From NCBI RefSeq assembly GCF_900009265.2, contig NZ_LR735026.1, forward strand, positions 454,172 to 518,171: a DNA stretch of 64,000 nucleotides, read 5' to 3'. This DNA is from Planktothrix paucivesiculata PCC 9631. Lineage in GTDB: Bacteria; Cyanobacteriota; Cyanobacteriia; Cyanobacteriales; Microcoleaceae. Below, piece by piece: positions 9,129-18,312 of this stretch (within the stretch, counting starts at the first letter, position 1; each line of letters begins with the position of its first letter). Below the pieces are notes generated by a model, which was not told the origin of the DNA, did no database searches, and saw nothing but the letters and a program-made list of their open reading frames with translations. The position numbers were made by a program, and so were the translations under genes.

Positions 9129-10001
9129 ATGGTTAATTTAGGTTTAAATTTCAGCAGCTTAGTGGGCATTGCCCTCGCGGTTTCTGGTGCTGGATTATAT
9201 TTCCTGCGTTCTTGGCGGCCAAAACTAGCACGGGATCATGATATTTTCTTTGCCGCCATTGCGTTACTCTGTGGCGGGATTCTGTTGTTTCAAGGATGGC
9301 GACTTGATCCCATTCTAGCCTTTGGTCAATTTTTATTAACTGGAAGTGCAGTTTTCTTTGCGGTGGAAAGTATTCGCCTCCGAGGAATTGCCGTTGTCCA
9401 AGCTAAGGAACGAGGGCCAATTGTTGACGACGAACGCTATGTCAGTGACGTTTATCGGGTGGATGCAGAATTAGACGAACTCGAACCAACGGACGAATAT
9501 ATGCCCCGGGCTCGTCAAATTCGCGGGAGTCGTGATACTCGTTTAAGTAGAGCAGATAATTATGAGGATGATACGGTTCGTCGGCGTCCCTCTAGCCGCA
9601 AAAGCACCACCGTTGATTATCCTCCCTCGGCCGAACGTCCTCGCAAACGTCGTCCCAGTCCAGAATCTCGTCCCGAATCTCGTCCAGAATCTCGTCCCGA
9701 ATCTCGTCCCGAATCTCGTCCCGAACCGACCTCGGATTGGGGAGAACCCCCTAGGGAACGGGAACCAAGACCTCCTAAAAGTCGCTCTAACCGCCCACCC
9801 GCATCGCCTGCGATAGATCGAGAGGATTGGACAACTTCTGCTTCTGATGCACCCCGGTCTCGCCGTCGTCCCTCTGCTTCTTCGGAGTATCGCTATTCTG
9901 AAGACCGTCGGGTGAAAGACAATTCAACGGATTATGTTGAATATCGACCTGTAGATTATTCTGATGATGAGGTTGATAGTTCTTCCAATTTTGAACGATA
10001 A
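9129..10001 (+). CDS. ycf66: Ycf66 family protein
   Basis: The first 95 residues contain three hydrophobic segments and match the Ycf66 family of cyanobacteria and plastids: VNLGLNFSSLVGIALAVSGA, LRSWRPKLARDHDIFFA and GWRLDPILAFGQFLL. The remaining 195 residues are hydrophilic and disordered, rich in Arg, Ser, Pro and Glu, with five tandem PESR units near residues 177-197. The function of Ycf66 is not established. The gene follows psbX after 200 bases and is closed by a hairpin with a T-run. Confidence 0.88.
   Translation: MVNLGLNFSSLVGIALAVSGAGLYFLRSWRPKLARDHDIFFAAIALLCGGILLFQGWRLDPILAFGQFLLTGSAVFFAVESIRLRGIAVVQAKERGPIVDDERYVSDVYRVDAELDELEPTDEYMPRARQIRGSRDTRLSRADNYEDDTVRRRPSSRKSTTVDYPPSAERPRKRRPSPESRPESRPESRPESRPESRPEPTSDWGEPPREREPRPPKSRSNRPPASPAIDREDWTTSASDAPRSRRRPSASSEYRYSEDRRVKDNSTDYVEYRPVDYSDDEVDSSSNFER
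9660..9725. repeat. 12-bp tandem repeat in ycf66
   Basis: Five tandem copies of a GAATCTCGTCCC-like 12-mer encode the PESR repeats. The unit is in frame, so copy-number variation would lengthen the disordered tail without breaking the gene. Confidence 0.8.
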
Positions 10002-10026
10002 AACCCCTAAAAAATCAATCAAGGGT

Positions 10027-10083
10027 TTAGGAATTAGGTATTAGGGTTATATTGTTTCCCTACCTAGTTCCTAATTTTTTTAA
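10027..10083 (+). terminator. Hairpin plus T-run after ycf66
   Basis: TTAGGAATTAGGTA (10027-10040) pairs with TACCTAGTTCCTAA (10061-10074) with one mismatch, and a run of T follows. It is placed 26 bases past the ycf66 stop, as expected for intrinsic termination. Short TAATGGG-type tandem repeats follow at 10088-10122. Confidence 0.65.
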
Positions 10084-10124
10084 AATAGGTAATGGGTAAT
10101 GAATGGGTAATGGGTAATGGGTTA

Positions 10125-10556
10125 TTAACAATCCCAAGAATTAGGGATTTTTTCTTGAGTCATTAACTTAACATTATCCGATACATTAAACCCTAATTTA
10201 TTATAAAAATCAACCATTTCTGGTAAACAGATTAATAGAAATAATTCAACCTCTTGTAAATCGGGATGAGTCAGAATTTCATGGATTAATTGTTTCCCTA
10301 AACCTTGATTTTGATAGGAACTCTCCACTAAGACATCCCAAATTGTGGCTCGATAAACATAATCAGTTAAAATTCTGGTAAAACCAATTAATTTTTGAGT
10401 TTGATCATCGATTAAACCGATAATAATATCAGAGTGAGTTAACATTTTCTGGATATCTTTTAAGGTTCTCTGATGACTCCACCATCCCAGTTGATAGAGT
10501 TGCTCTAAATCTTGTATTTGGGTGGGGGTTAAATCCTGAACGACAAGAATAGACAA
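10125..10556 (-). CDS. GNAT family N-acetyltransferase
   Basis: This 143-residue protein has the GNAT fold signature. DVLVESSYQNQGLGKQLIHEIL (about residues 75-96) contains the acetyl-CoA-binding Q-x-x-G-x-G loop, and FYNKLGFN lies near the C-terminus (about 120-127). The substrate cannot be told from sequence; the family acetylates small amines, peptides or proteins. It lies 13 bases downstream of lpxB on the same strand and is probably co-transcribed with it. Confidence 0.85.
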   Translation of the reverse strand: MSILVVQDLTPTQIQDLEQLYQLGWWSHQRTLKDIQKMLTHSDIIIGLIDDQTQKLIGFTRILTDYVYRATIWDVLVESSYQNQGLGKQLIHEILTHPDLQEVELFLLICLPEMVDFYNKLGFNVSDNVKLMTQEKIPNSWDC

Positions 10557-10569
10557 GGCAATTCTCCTT

Positions 10570-11787
10570 TTAAATATTATCTGACTCTGATCTCAATTTT
10601 ACACTATTCAGAATTTTTAAAGCCGCGCGATCGCACACTCCTTCCTCTCCCAGTGCTTGTTTCATCTGTTGATAGTGATTTAATATTTCCTGTCGTTTGG
10701 GTTGATTTGTGAGTAATTCTATTGCTTCTCGTACAATATTTTCGGGGGTTACTTCTTCCTGTACCAGTTCAGGGACGATGGCTTGCATTTGTACTAAATT
10801 AGTAGGGGATATAAACGGAACTGAAAAGTTTAAGAAACGACGAACCAGCCAAGCGGTTAAATTACTTACCCGATAAACCACAACTTGGGGAACATTTAAT
10901 AAGGCAATTTCTAAGTTAACGGTTCCTGATTTGGTAATTGCTAAATCTGCGGCGGATATCACTTCTAAAGTTTGATAATTTTCGGAATTTGTGGAAACTA
11001 AAACTGCATTTAATTGATAGTTTTTAATGGCGGTTTCTATGACGTTATGATATTCGGGTAGAGACACCGGAATCCAAAATTTAACCCCGGGAATTTTATC
11101 TTGAATTTGTTTAGCAGCTTCTAATAATATCGGCATTAAATATTTGATTTCTTGCCATCGGGATGCCGGAAGTAAAGCGATCGCAATTTCATCCGGTTCT
11201 ATCCCCAATTTTATCCGAGATTCTGCTCTACTAGGAGCCCCTTTCATCCGGTCTAATAGGGGATGACCCACCCAAGTCACCTTCGCACCTTTCGATTGAA
11301 AATAACGGGCTTCTTCAGGAAAAATTGCTAAAATTTCGTCGGTTAACTTAACAATTTTTTCCGTACTCTTTGAACCCAATGACCAGACCCATTCTTGCGG
11401 TGCAATATAATATAAAATCGGCATCTGGGGGAAGTGATTTTTAATAAAATTTCCGATACCAATATTCGGCCCCATATAATCAATTAAAATGACGATATCG
11501 GGAGGATTACTTTTTAAATATTGTTTGGTTTTTTGCTGAATTAAATAAGTGGGAATAATATAAGGAATAGATTCTAAAAGCCCAACGGAACCAATTCCGG
11601 TAGTATTGCCTAATAATAATGCTCCGGCTGCTGCCATTTTTTCCCCGCCTAATGCTATAATTTCTATAGGGATATTCTGATTTTTGGCTTGTCTGAATAA
11701 GGCTTCAATTAACATTGATCCTTGTAAATCGCCAGAGACTTCTCCCGTACTTATAAAAATCCGAATTAGGGTTTGATTGGGAAGCAT
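10570..11787 (-). CDS. lpxB: Lipid-A-disaccharide synthase
   Basis: LpxB joins UDP-2,3-diacylglucosamine to lipid X, forming the lipid A disaccharide at the inner face of the plasma membrane. The 405-residue length, the N-terminal ISTGEVSGD motif, GGEKMAAAG, the central IDYMGPNIGIG and APQEWVW blocks, LPASRWQEIK and the C-terminal ITKSGTVNLEIAL motif are all family features. The gene precedes the GNAT gene. An AT-rich leader of about 270 bases separates it from the divergent VIT/VWA gene. Confidence 0.95.
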   Translation of the reverse strand: MLPNQTLIRIFISTGEVSGDLQGSMLIEALFRQAKNQNIPIEIIALGGEKMAAAGALLLGNTTGIGSVGLLESIPYIIPTYLIQQKTKQYLKSNPPDIVILIDYMGPNIGIGNFIKNHFPQMPILYYIAPQEWVWSLGSKSTEKIVKLTDEILAIFPEEARYFQSKGAKVTWVGHPLLDRMKGAPSRAESRIKLGIEPDEIAIALLPASRWQEIKYLMPILLEAAKQIQDKIPGVKFWIPVSLPEYHNVIETAIKNYQLNAVLVSTNSENYQTLEVISAADLAITKSGTVNLEIALLNVPQVVVYRVSNLTAWLVRRFLNFSVPFISPTNLVQMQAIVPELVQEEVTPENIVREAIELLTNQPKRQEILNHYQQMKQALGEEGVCDRAALKILNSVKLRSESDNI

Positions 11788-12061
11788 TAGAACTCAATAG
11801 TAAATAATTTGGGAACGGATTAGATCGGTTTTATTCATAACCTAACCCCAGATTATAGCTGTTTATTGAGTCCCTGCTGAGTTTTCCTAAAAATTTGATG
11901 ATTCCGATGGGCTAAAAACGATAAAATCACAATTCACCAACGAAAATTGTAGCTTCTCCTACGGTCGTTTTGAGACTGTCAAAAAGTGTTCTGGCTCAGG
12001 AACGTTTATAATCAAAATCGGGTCTTAGTGAGTATATCCAATTAATAGTCTAAGTCAAATA

Positions 12062-14578
12062 ATGACAATTTTATTTATGAACTCTTTATCAAATATAGCC
12101 GGACTTTCCTTGGGAATTATAATTTTTAGTGGTTTAAATTTTATGGGAAATACTACTCCAACTTTTGCGAGTTTACCTCAACAGTTGAATCGTCAATCAT
12201 CAGTATTGAAATTAGCACAAATTCCTGAACAACCCTCGGATAAAGTATTAGGGGGTTTATATGTTCAATCTGCAACTCAAAGCCAAGTTTTTCCCCTCAA
12301 ACAAACCCAAGTTAAGGCTAAAATTTCCGGGAATATTTCACAGGTTGAAGTCTCTCAAACCTTTGAAAATCCTTTTAAAGAACCTTTAGAAGCGATTTAT
12401 GTATTCCCTCTCCCCGATCAAGCCGCCGTTGATGAGATGGTGATTAAAATCGGCGATCGCACCATAAAATCCAGAATTGAAACCAGAGAAGGCGCGAAAG
12501 AAATCTATCAACAAGCTAAGGCTCAAGGTCGCACCACAGCTTTATTAGAGCAGGAGCGAGATAATATCTTTACTCAATCTCTTGCTAATATTCAACCCGG
12601 CGAACAAATATCCGTAACAATTCGCTATATTGATCAATTAAAATTTGAAGGGGGAAACTATGAATTTGTGTTTCCGATGGTAGTTGGCCCCCGTTATATT
12701 CCGGGTGAATTAGTTAATAAAAATCAACCCAATACTAATCAAGTTCCCGATGCGGATCGGATCACGCCTCCCATTATTGACCGAGAAACAAAATCCCCCC
12801 ATAAAATTCAAGTTGATCTGGAAATTGATGCCGGGGTTCCGATTGAAAATGTTCGTTCAACTTCCCATAAAATTATTACCCAACAGCAGGGAAATCGGAT
12901 ATTTGTTAGTTTAGATCAATCCGATCAAATTCCTAATAAAGATCTAATTCTAAGATATCAAATTTCAGGAGAAAATACAAGGGCAACGGTATTAACAGAA
13001 GCGAATCAACAGGGGGGACATTTTGCCGCCTATTTGTTACCCGCAATTAGTTATAATCCTAATCAAATTATTGCGAAAGATGTTATTTTTCTGATGGATA
13101 CTTCCGGTTCCCAAGAAGGTGAACCGCTCAAAAAATCTCAAGAATTAATGAAACGATTTATTCAAGGATTAAATCCCGAAGATACTTTTAATATTATTGA
13201 TTTTGCCAATACCACCAATACCTTATCAGAAACTCCCCTAGAAAATACCCCCGCTAACCGACAAAAAGCGATCAATTATATTAATCAATTAGAAGCTAAT
13301 GGGGGGACAGAATTATTAAATGGAATCCAGGCGGTTATGAGTTTTCCCTCTCCCTCCAAAGGTCGCTTACGCAGTCTGGTTTTATTAACCGATGGATATA
13401 TTGGAAATGATCAGGAAGTAATTGCAGAAGTTCAAAATAAACTTAAACCCGGGAATCGATTTTACGCCTTTGGGGTGGGAAGTTCTGTTAATCGATTTTT
13501 ACTCAATCGTTTGGGAGAAATTGGCCGGGGAACCACCCAAATCGTGCGTCAAGATGAACCGACAGAAACCGTCGTAGAAAACTTTTTCAAACAGATTAAT
13601 AACCCGATTTTAACCGATCTGGAAATCACTTGGCAAGGGGAAGGATTAAAACCTGAAATTTATCCGATCAGCTTATCGGATTTGTTTGATAATCAACCCT
13701 TAGTATTATTTGGGCGTAAAGTTGATCGGCGTAATGGCTTATTAAAAATTACCGGAATAACCGCAAAAGGCGATCGCTATGAACAAACATTACCCGTTAA
13801 TTTTCCTGAGATAAATAATAACGAATCAGGTAATATTGCCATTGCTAAATTGTGGGGACGGGCGAGAATTAAAGAACTAATGAATCAAATGTTTTCTGGG
13901 GAAACAAAATCGGGTGTTGAAGGGGTAACACGCACCGCTTTAGCCTATCAATTACTATCTGAATATACCGCTTTTGTCGCCGTGAGCGAAGAAGTGAGAG
14001 TCGATCCCAATGGAACCCGTCAAACCGTAGAAGTTCCCCTAGAATTGCCCGAAGGAGTGAGTTATGATGGTATTTTTGGCACTCCAGAAATATCTCAATT
14101 GCAATCAGCAAAACCCATGAGTTTAGGACGAACTCGTTCTGCATCTGGTTTGAATAATTATGGGAGTCAACGTAGTCCAGAAATTGCGCCCGCTCCCTCA
14201 ATATTATCAGGATCAGATCTATTACCGACAAGACTTACTACATCGAAAAATACGGCTTCTACTATTACCGTCGTTCAACTGACTGGAATTAGCGATCGCA
14301 CCTTAATTGATGACCTCAACCGTTATTTACAAGGGTTAAATTTAGCCGATCAAATCAATGGAAAAGTGACTTTTGAAATGATTATTGATCAAGGCAATGT
14401 CCAACGAGCTATTTTTGATGATGTTGACTCTGATCTGAATGTAGAGAATAATCTCAAACAGGCTATAATTATTGATCAAATTCGGCGATCGCTCCTAACT
14501 TGGCAACCTTCTAAACCCGTGACTGGAAAACTTAAAATCACCTTAGAATTAAAAGCAACACCATCCCCAACTCCATGA
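12062..14578 (+). CDS. Exported VIT and von Willebrand factor A domain protein
   Basis: This 838-residue protein begins with a hydrophobic export signal (second Met at residue 6 is an alternative start). A VIT domain follows at about 50-180 (VSQTFENPFKEPLEAIYVFPLPDQA motif region), then a VWA domain at about 340-500. The VWA metal site is complete: DTSGS near 346, the Thr of GGTELLNGI and LLTDG. The C-terminal third is less ordered and ends in a domain with ILIDQIRRSL-like pattern. VIT-VWA proteins resemble inter-alpha-trypsin inhibitor heavy chains and are often cell-surface adhesion or proteolysis-control proteins. Its last four bases overlap the dusA start (ATGA), so the two are translationally coupled, though no functional link is obvious. 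Confidence 0.87.
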   Translation: MTILFMNSLSNIAGLSLGIIIFSGLNFMGNTTPTFASLPQQLNRQSSVLKLAQIPEQPSDKVLGGLYVQSATQSQVFPLKQTQVKAKISGNISQVEVSQTFENPFKEPLEAIYVFPLPDQAAVDEMVIKIGDRTIKSRIETREGAKEIYQQAKAQGRTTALLEQERDNIFTQSLANIQPGEQISVTIRYIDQLKFEGGNYEFVFPMVVGPRYIPGELVNKNQPNTNQVPDADRITPPIIDRETKSPHKIQVDLEIDAGVPIENVRSTSHKIITQQQGNRIFVSLDQSDQIPNKDLILRYQISGENTRATVLTEANQQGGHFAAYLLPAISYNPNQIIAKDVIFLMDTSGSQEGEPLKKSQELMKRFIQGLNPEDTFNIIDFANTTNTLSETPLENTPANRQKAINYINQLEANGGTELLNGIQAVMSFPSPSKGRLRSLVLLTDGYIGNDQEVIAEVQNKLKPGNRFYAFGVGSSVNRFLLNRLGEIGRGTTQIVRQDEPTETVVENFFKQINNPILTDLEITWQGEGLKPEIYPISLSDLFDNQPLVLFGRKVDRRNGLLKITGITAKGDRYEQTLPVNFPEINNNESGNIAIAKLWGRARIKELMNQMFSGETKSGVEGVTRTALAYQLLSEYTAFVAVSEEVRVDPNGTRQTVEVPLELPEGVSYDGIFGTPEISQLQSAKPMSLGRTRSASGLNNYGSQRSPEIAPAPSILSGSDLLPTRLTTSKNTASTITVVQLTGISDRTLIDDLNRYLQGLNLADQINGKVTFEMIIDQGNVQRAIFDDVDSDLNVENNLKQAIIIDQIRRSLLTWQPSKPVTGKLKITLELKATPSPTP

Positions 14579-15570
14579 ATATTCCGCCCTCAATTTCACC
14601 CTTAAATCAGGGTTATCCCCTCAGTATTGCACCGATGATGGATCGCACCGATCGCCATTATCGCTATTTTATGCGACAAATTACCCGGCGAACTTTGCTC
14701 TATACCGAAATGGTGACAACGGCGGCAATTTTACATGGAGATCAAGAGCAATTATTAGGATTTTCTCCCGAAGAAAAACCCATTGTATTACAGTTAGGAG
14801 GAGATAATCCGAATCATCTGGCAACTTGTGCCAAAATAGCCGAAGATCGGGGATATGATCAAGTTAATTTAAACGTGGGATGTCCCAGTGATCGGGTACA
14901 AAATGGCAATTTTGGGGCGTGTTTAATGGCGCAACCCGAGTTAGTAGCTCAAGCGGTGGAAGCTATGCAAAAATCGGTTAATATTCCGGTGACAATTAAA
15001 CAGCGAATTGGCATTGATGACCAGGATAAATATGAAGATATGGCACATTTTGTGAGAATAGTTGCTAATGCTGGATGTAAACATTTTACGGTTCACGCGC
15101 GCAAAGCTTGGTTACAGGGTTTAAGCCCTAAAGAAAACCGCACTATTCCCCCCTTAAGATATGAAGAAGTTCATCGTTTAAAACAAGAGTTTCCCCATCT
15201 ATTTATTGAAATTAATGGCGGGTTTAAAACCTTAGCAGAAGTCAAAGATCAACTACAATTTGTTGATGCTGTAATGATCGGACGTGCTGCTTATGATCAC
15301 CCCTATTTGTTTGCAACGGCGGATCAAGAAATCTATGGGGAAAAAACTCCCCCTTTCACCCGTCAGGAAGTCATAGAAGCTATGTATCCCTATCTTGAAT
15401 ATTGGTTACAAAAAGGGGTAAAATTAAATAGTATGACCCGCCATTTTTTAGAGTTATTTGCCGGACAACCGGGAAGTAAAGCCTGGAAACGTTATATTAG
15501 TGAAAATGCCCATTTAACTAATGCTGGAATAGAAGTTCTTCAGCAAGCATTAAAGCAAGTTCCATTGTAG
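14575..15570 (+). CDS. dusA: tRNA-dihydrouridine synthase A
   Basis: This flavoenzyme reduces uridine to dihydrouridine in the tRNA D-loop using NADPH and FMN. Family motifs are APMMDRTDRHYR (about 19-30), LQLGGDNP, NLNVGCPSDRVQNGNFGACLM with the catalytic Cys near residue 100, KQRIGIDD, HARKAWLQGLSPKENR and INGGF/GRAAY. Length (331) and the LSPKENR motif favour DusA over DusB or DusC. The start overlaps the upstream stop as ATGA. The stop codon lies inside a 30-bp perfect palindrome. Confidence 0.95.
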   Translation: MNIPPSISPLNQGYPLSIAPMMDRTDRHYRYFMRQITRRTLLYTEMVTTAAILHGDQEQLLGFSPEEKPIVLQLGGDNPNHLATCAKIAEDRGYDQVNLNVGCPSDRVQNGNFGACLMAQPELVAQAVEAMQKSVNIPVTIKQRIGIDDQDKYEDMAHFVRIVANAGCKHFTVHARKAWLQGLSPKENRTIPPLRYEEVHRLKQEFPHLFIEINGGFKTLAEVKDQLQFVDAVMIGRAAYDHPYLFATADQEIYGEKTPPFTRQEVIEAMYPYLEYWLQKGVKLNSMTRHFLELFAGQPGSKAWKRYISENAHLTNAGIEVLQQALKQVPL

Positions 15571-15595
15571 GGGTAATTCATGAATTACCCCTACA
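15566..15595. repeat. 30-bp perfect palindrome spanning the dusA stop, part of a decayed MITE
   Basis: The sequence reads the same on both strands: TGTAGGGGTAATTCA followed by its reverse complement. It covers the last codon and stop of dusA. At 15618-15629 lies TGCGTAAGTCCT, the terminal motif of the 90-bp element at 41782-41871, which also has a GTAGGGG-centred palindrome. This suggests a relic of that element with its left end lost. It may act as a terminator. Confidence 0.65.
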
Positions 15596-15663
15596 TTTAG
15601 GGTTACATTCCCAAATTTGCGTAAGTCCTGAAAGATTAACTTTAACCCGCCCCTACGGGGTAT

Positions 15664-16701
15664 TTAGGAACCTAAAACGGAATTTTTAATCTCAGAGGCT
15701 TGCAAATTTTCCCCAATAAATACTAATTGAGTTTGACGGGTTTCTGATGGTTTCCAGAGACGATCATAAAAGGTTTCAATGCGATCGCCCACTCCCTGTA
15801 ATACTAACCGCATGGGTTTATTAGGAACAGAAACAAACCCTTTAATTCGGTAAATTTCCTGTTGTTTTACCATGGTTTTTAACCGTTGAATTAAATCTTC
15901 CGGGTCAAAATCTTGGTTTAAAATCACCGGAACCGAATTAATATTATCATCATGGTCATGTTCTTCTTCCGTATCATGATGACTCGGACGGGCTTCTAAA
16001 TTATCCTCAACCGCCGCATTAAATCCTAAAATTACATCGGGATGAATATTTCCCTGTTGACAAGGAACAATTTTGACTCCTTCTCGCAATTCCTGTTTTA
16101 ACCAAGTTACAACTTTCTGTTGAGTTTCTTGATTAACATGATCGGTTTTGGTTAATAAAACTAAATCCGCACAGGCTAATTGATCTTCAAATAATTCCTC
16201 TATTGGGGTTTCGTGATCTAAATTCGGATCGGCTTGACGTTGGGCTTCTAGGGCTTCAATATCCCCGACTAAACTGCCATTTGCTACCGCTTCACAGTCC
16301 ACTACAGTTATTACCCCATCCACCGTTGCCCCCGTGCGAATTTCCGGCCAGCGAAAGGCTTGTACTAGGGGTTTAGGTAATGCTAACCCAGAGGTTTCAA
16401 TCACAATATGATCAATTTTATCCCGTCGTTTGAGCAGGGCTTGCATGGCGGGGAGAAATTCTTCCTGCACCGTACAACATAAACAACCATTGGTTAGTTC
16501 TACTAGGTTAACTTCCTCGGTTTCATCGTCACAAACTTGACAGGATCGGATTAATTCACCATCAATTCCAACTTCTCCAAATTCATTGACTAAAACGGCA
16601 ATCCTTCGCCCATAATTATTTTGTAATAAATGACGAATTGCGGTGGTTTTTCCACTTCCTAAAAATCCAGTAATAACTGTAACAGGAATTTTGGCAGACA
16701 T
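15664..16701 (-). CDS. CobW-type G3E GTPase, metal chaperone
   Basis: This 345-residue GTPase has the P-loop GFLGSGKTT at residues 12-20, the CLCC metal-binding motif near 74-77, the SGLALP switch region and LLTKTDH for guanine recognition. A histidine-rich segment (HHDTEEEHDHDD, near 240-252) separates it from the CobW C-terminal domain. Such proteins pass zinc or cobalt to target enzymes. It lies about 180 bases downstream of a riboswitch-controlled hupE on the same strand, so cobalt delivery for cobalamin is the better guess here. Zinc remains possible. Confidence 0.88.
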   Translation of the reverse strand: MSAKIPVTVITGFLGSGKTTAIRHLLQNNYGRRIAVLVNEFGEVGIDGELIRSCQVCDDETEEVNLVELTNGCLCCTVQEEFLPAMQALLKRRDKIDHIVIETSGLALPKPLVQAFRWPEIRTGATVDGVITVVDCEAVANGSLVGDIEALEAQRQADPNLDHETPIEELFEDQLACADLVLLTKTDHVNQETQQKVVTWLKQELREGVKIVPCQQGNIHPDVILGFNAAVEDNLEARPSHHDTEEEHDHDDNINSVPVILNQDFDPEDLIQRLKTMVKQQEIYRIKGFVSVPNKPMRLVLQGVGDRIETFYDRLWKPSETRQTQLVFIGENLQASEIKNSVLGS

Positions 16702-16731
16702 AATATTTATAAGAGGGAATAGGGAACAGGG

Positions 16732-16755
16732 AATTACGAATTACGAATTACGAAT
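16732..16755. repeat. Heptamer tandem repeat (AATTACG)
   Basis: Three perfect copies of AATTACG plus a partial one lie between the CobW gene and hupE. Short tandem heptamers of this kind are common between genes in filamentous cyanobacteria. No function is inferred. Confidence 0.8.
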
Positions 16756-16881
16756 GGGGGGAAAGACTTTACTGTGAGCTTTGGTGGATCAATCTTTATC
16801 CGGGTTGTTATAATTGAAGGTTTAAAGGTTAAAAGTAGAGATACTTTATCAATATCTCTACTCAATTCTAATTAGGCTCAA

Positions 16882-17550
16882 CTAGCCCGTAATGGCTGAG
16901 GATAAAGCTACTACACCAATAGCTAAAACAGCAAAACCCGAATATTTGATCAGGGAAAATTTGCTATTTTCCAAGGTTTCTTTAAAGGATTGAGTCAGTT
17001 TCATTGTAGATCCAGCAATGATCAATTGAATGGCGGTAAACCCAATTAAATAGGAGATTAAGGGGGTCATTTCGGCTCCCATAATTGATTCTCCGTAGGC
17101 ATAACCATGAAACAAACCTGCGACACTGGCTAAACCAATTAATGCTGCTAGGGGTAATTGTTGTTTGAGAACTAATAAAATCCCAATGGTGATCACAGAA
17201 AGGGCGATCGCAATTTCTGGAATAGGCAAATTAAAACTGATCAAATGAATTCCTGTTCCCAACATAGCAGTTAACAGAAAAGCAAAAATTACCCAACTAC
17301 CGCCCACAATTCCGGCCGCAATTAAACCGATAGAAACCACAAAAGCTAAATGATCAATTCCAATAATCGGATGGCCAAGTCCGGCGAGAAATCCTTGAAA
17401 AAAGTTCTCTGGGGTTTGCCCTCCAAAGGGATGATGGGCTGCCGCGGGCTCCGCCATTAAGAGTAATAATAAACTCACCCCTAAAACTAAGATGCGATTG
17501 CTATTTTGTAGCGAAAAATTTTGAAAAGACTTTAACATTTTAAACACCAT
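16882..17550 (-). CDS. hupE: HupE/UreJ family transporter, probable cobalt uptake
   Basis: This 222-residue protein has a signal-like N-terminus ending EPAAAHH, the conserved HPFGG and GLGHPIIGIDHLAFV motifs with metal-binding His and Asp, and six or so membrane helices. HupE/UreJ proteins carry nickel or cobalt; cyanobacterial copies behind B12 riboswitches are predicted cobalt transporters. A cobalamin riboswitch lies directly upstream, which supports cobalt. The ATG at 17550 sits in a small hairpin; a second in-frame ATG at 17538 (MLKSFQ) is an alternative start and gives an equally good signal peptide. Confidence 0.9.
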   Translation of the reverse strand: MVFKMLKSFQNFSLQNSNRILVLGVSLLLLLMAEPAAAHHPFGGQTPENFFQGFLAGLGHPIIGIDHLAFVVSIGLIAAGIVGGSWVIFAFLLTAMLGTGIHLISFNLPIPEIAIALSVITIGILLVLKQQLPLAALIGLASVAGLFHGYAYGESIMGAEMTPLISYLIGFTAIQLIIAGSTMKLTQSFKETLENSKFSLIKYSGFAVLAIGVVALSSAITG

Positions 17551-17566
17551 CTGTACCGCGCAGATG
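17548..17566 (-). promoter_or_regulatory. Hairpin that includes the hupE start codon
   Basis: On the minus strand CATCTG and CAGATG, six bases each with a seven-base loop, pair perfectly; the second arm contains the ATG of hupE, and the stem extends with one bulge (CAC with GTG). It lies at the 3' edge of the riboswitch and could be the switching hairpin that hides the start. Confidence 0.5.
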
Positions 17567-17571
17567 TGCGA

Positions 17572-17700
17572 AAGAACAATCTGATTTCGGTGGGTGTTCT
17601 GACTTAGAGATTCATATTCTCATCACAGTTGCGGGACAGTGTTGGATTTGCGCCAAACTTTCCCCTTACTTCTAGCGACTGTTCCCCGCTAGAACCGATT
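17572..17700 (-). ncRNA. Cobalamin (B12) riboswitch upstream of hupE
   Basis: Read on the minus strand, the leader carries the conserved blocks of the cobalamin riboswitch in order: a GGTTC and GCGGGGAA segment, GGGGAAA, GGCGCAAATCC, CACTGTCCCGCAACTGTGA (the B12-box core) and a downstream AGTCAGAACACCCACCG block. These match the family consensus in sequence and spacing. Binding of adenosylcobalamin normally lowers expression, so hupE, and perhaps the CobW gene after it, would be switched on when B12 is scarce. A candidate -10 (TATAAT on the minus strand, 17711-17716) lies just before it. Confidence 0.92.
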
Positions 17701-17721
17701 CAGATCCCAGATTATATCACA

Positions 17722-17750
17722 ATTTCTCCCGCTTGAATAGGGGGAGAAAT
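17722..17750 (-). terminator. Hairpin after cynS
   Basis: ATTTCTCCC (17722-17730) and GGGAGAAAT (17742-17750) pair over nine bases with an eleven-base loop just past the cynS stop. It separates cynS from the riboswitch leader. No strong T-run follows, so it may work weakly. Confidence 0.5.
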
Positions 17751-17760
17751 AATTAAATAA

Positions 17761-18204
17761 TTACCATTTTTTATAGGAAAGAAATTTTCCACACATTGTA
17801 ACCTGAACTCGATCACCCTTGGGATCTTCGATTTTATCCACATCTAAAGTAAAATCAATCGCACTCATAATTCCGTCTCCAAATTTTTCATGAATCACGC
17901 TTTTAAGAGGCATTCCATAGACCTGCATAATTTCATAAAACCGATAAAGTAAGGGATCGGTGGGAATCACGGGATCAAGTGATCCTTTGACGGGATAATC
18001 GGTTAAGGTTTCAATATATTCTGAACCTAAACCCAGGGCTTCAACCAGTTTTTTAGCTTCCTCATAGGAAGCACTCGCCTGTCGATAAATCACCGCAGCA
18101 ATCCAAACTTCATCGCGGCCCAACAGTTGTTCTAAATCGGAAAAAGTCACACCTTTAGATTTTTTAGCCGCTAATAACTTTTCTGTAATTTCTGAAATAG
18201 CCAT
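17761..18204 (-). CDS. cynS: Cyanate hydratase (cyanase)
   Basis: Cyanase converts cyanate and bicarbonate to carbamate and CO2, giving ammonium as a nitrogen source and detoxifying cyanate. The 147-residue length fits. An N-terminal helical DNA-binding-like fold is followed by the catalytic domain with Arg88, Glu91 and Ser114, spaced as in the E. coli enzyme, inside [13 protein letters not shown] and [11 protein letters not shown] strong ribosome site (AGGAG) precedes the ATG. No cyanate transporter genes lie next to it. Confidence 0.96.
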   Translation of the reverse strand: MAISEITEKLLAAKKSKGVTFSDLEQLLGRDEVWIAAVIYRQASASYEEAKKLVEALGLGSEYIETLTDYPVKGSLDPVIPTDPLLYRFYEIMQVYGMPLKSVIHEKFGDGIMSAIDFTLDVDKIEDPKGDRVQVTMCGKFLSYKKW

Positions 18205-18312
18205 GAAAATCTCCTGGTAGAATTAATCGGGTTTATAACTTGTCAAAAATTATAAAATATTTTGCCAGTAATTTAACAGAAGTATTTAATTTTTAGCCCG
18301 GGGCGATCGCCT

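Noticed and set aside
9562..9816. Plus-strand frame in ycf66 with PNLVPNLV repeats
   Set aside because: It is a shadow of the 12-bp repeat in another frame.
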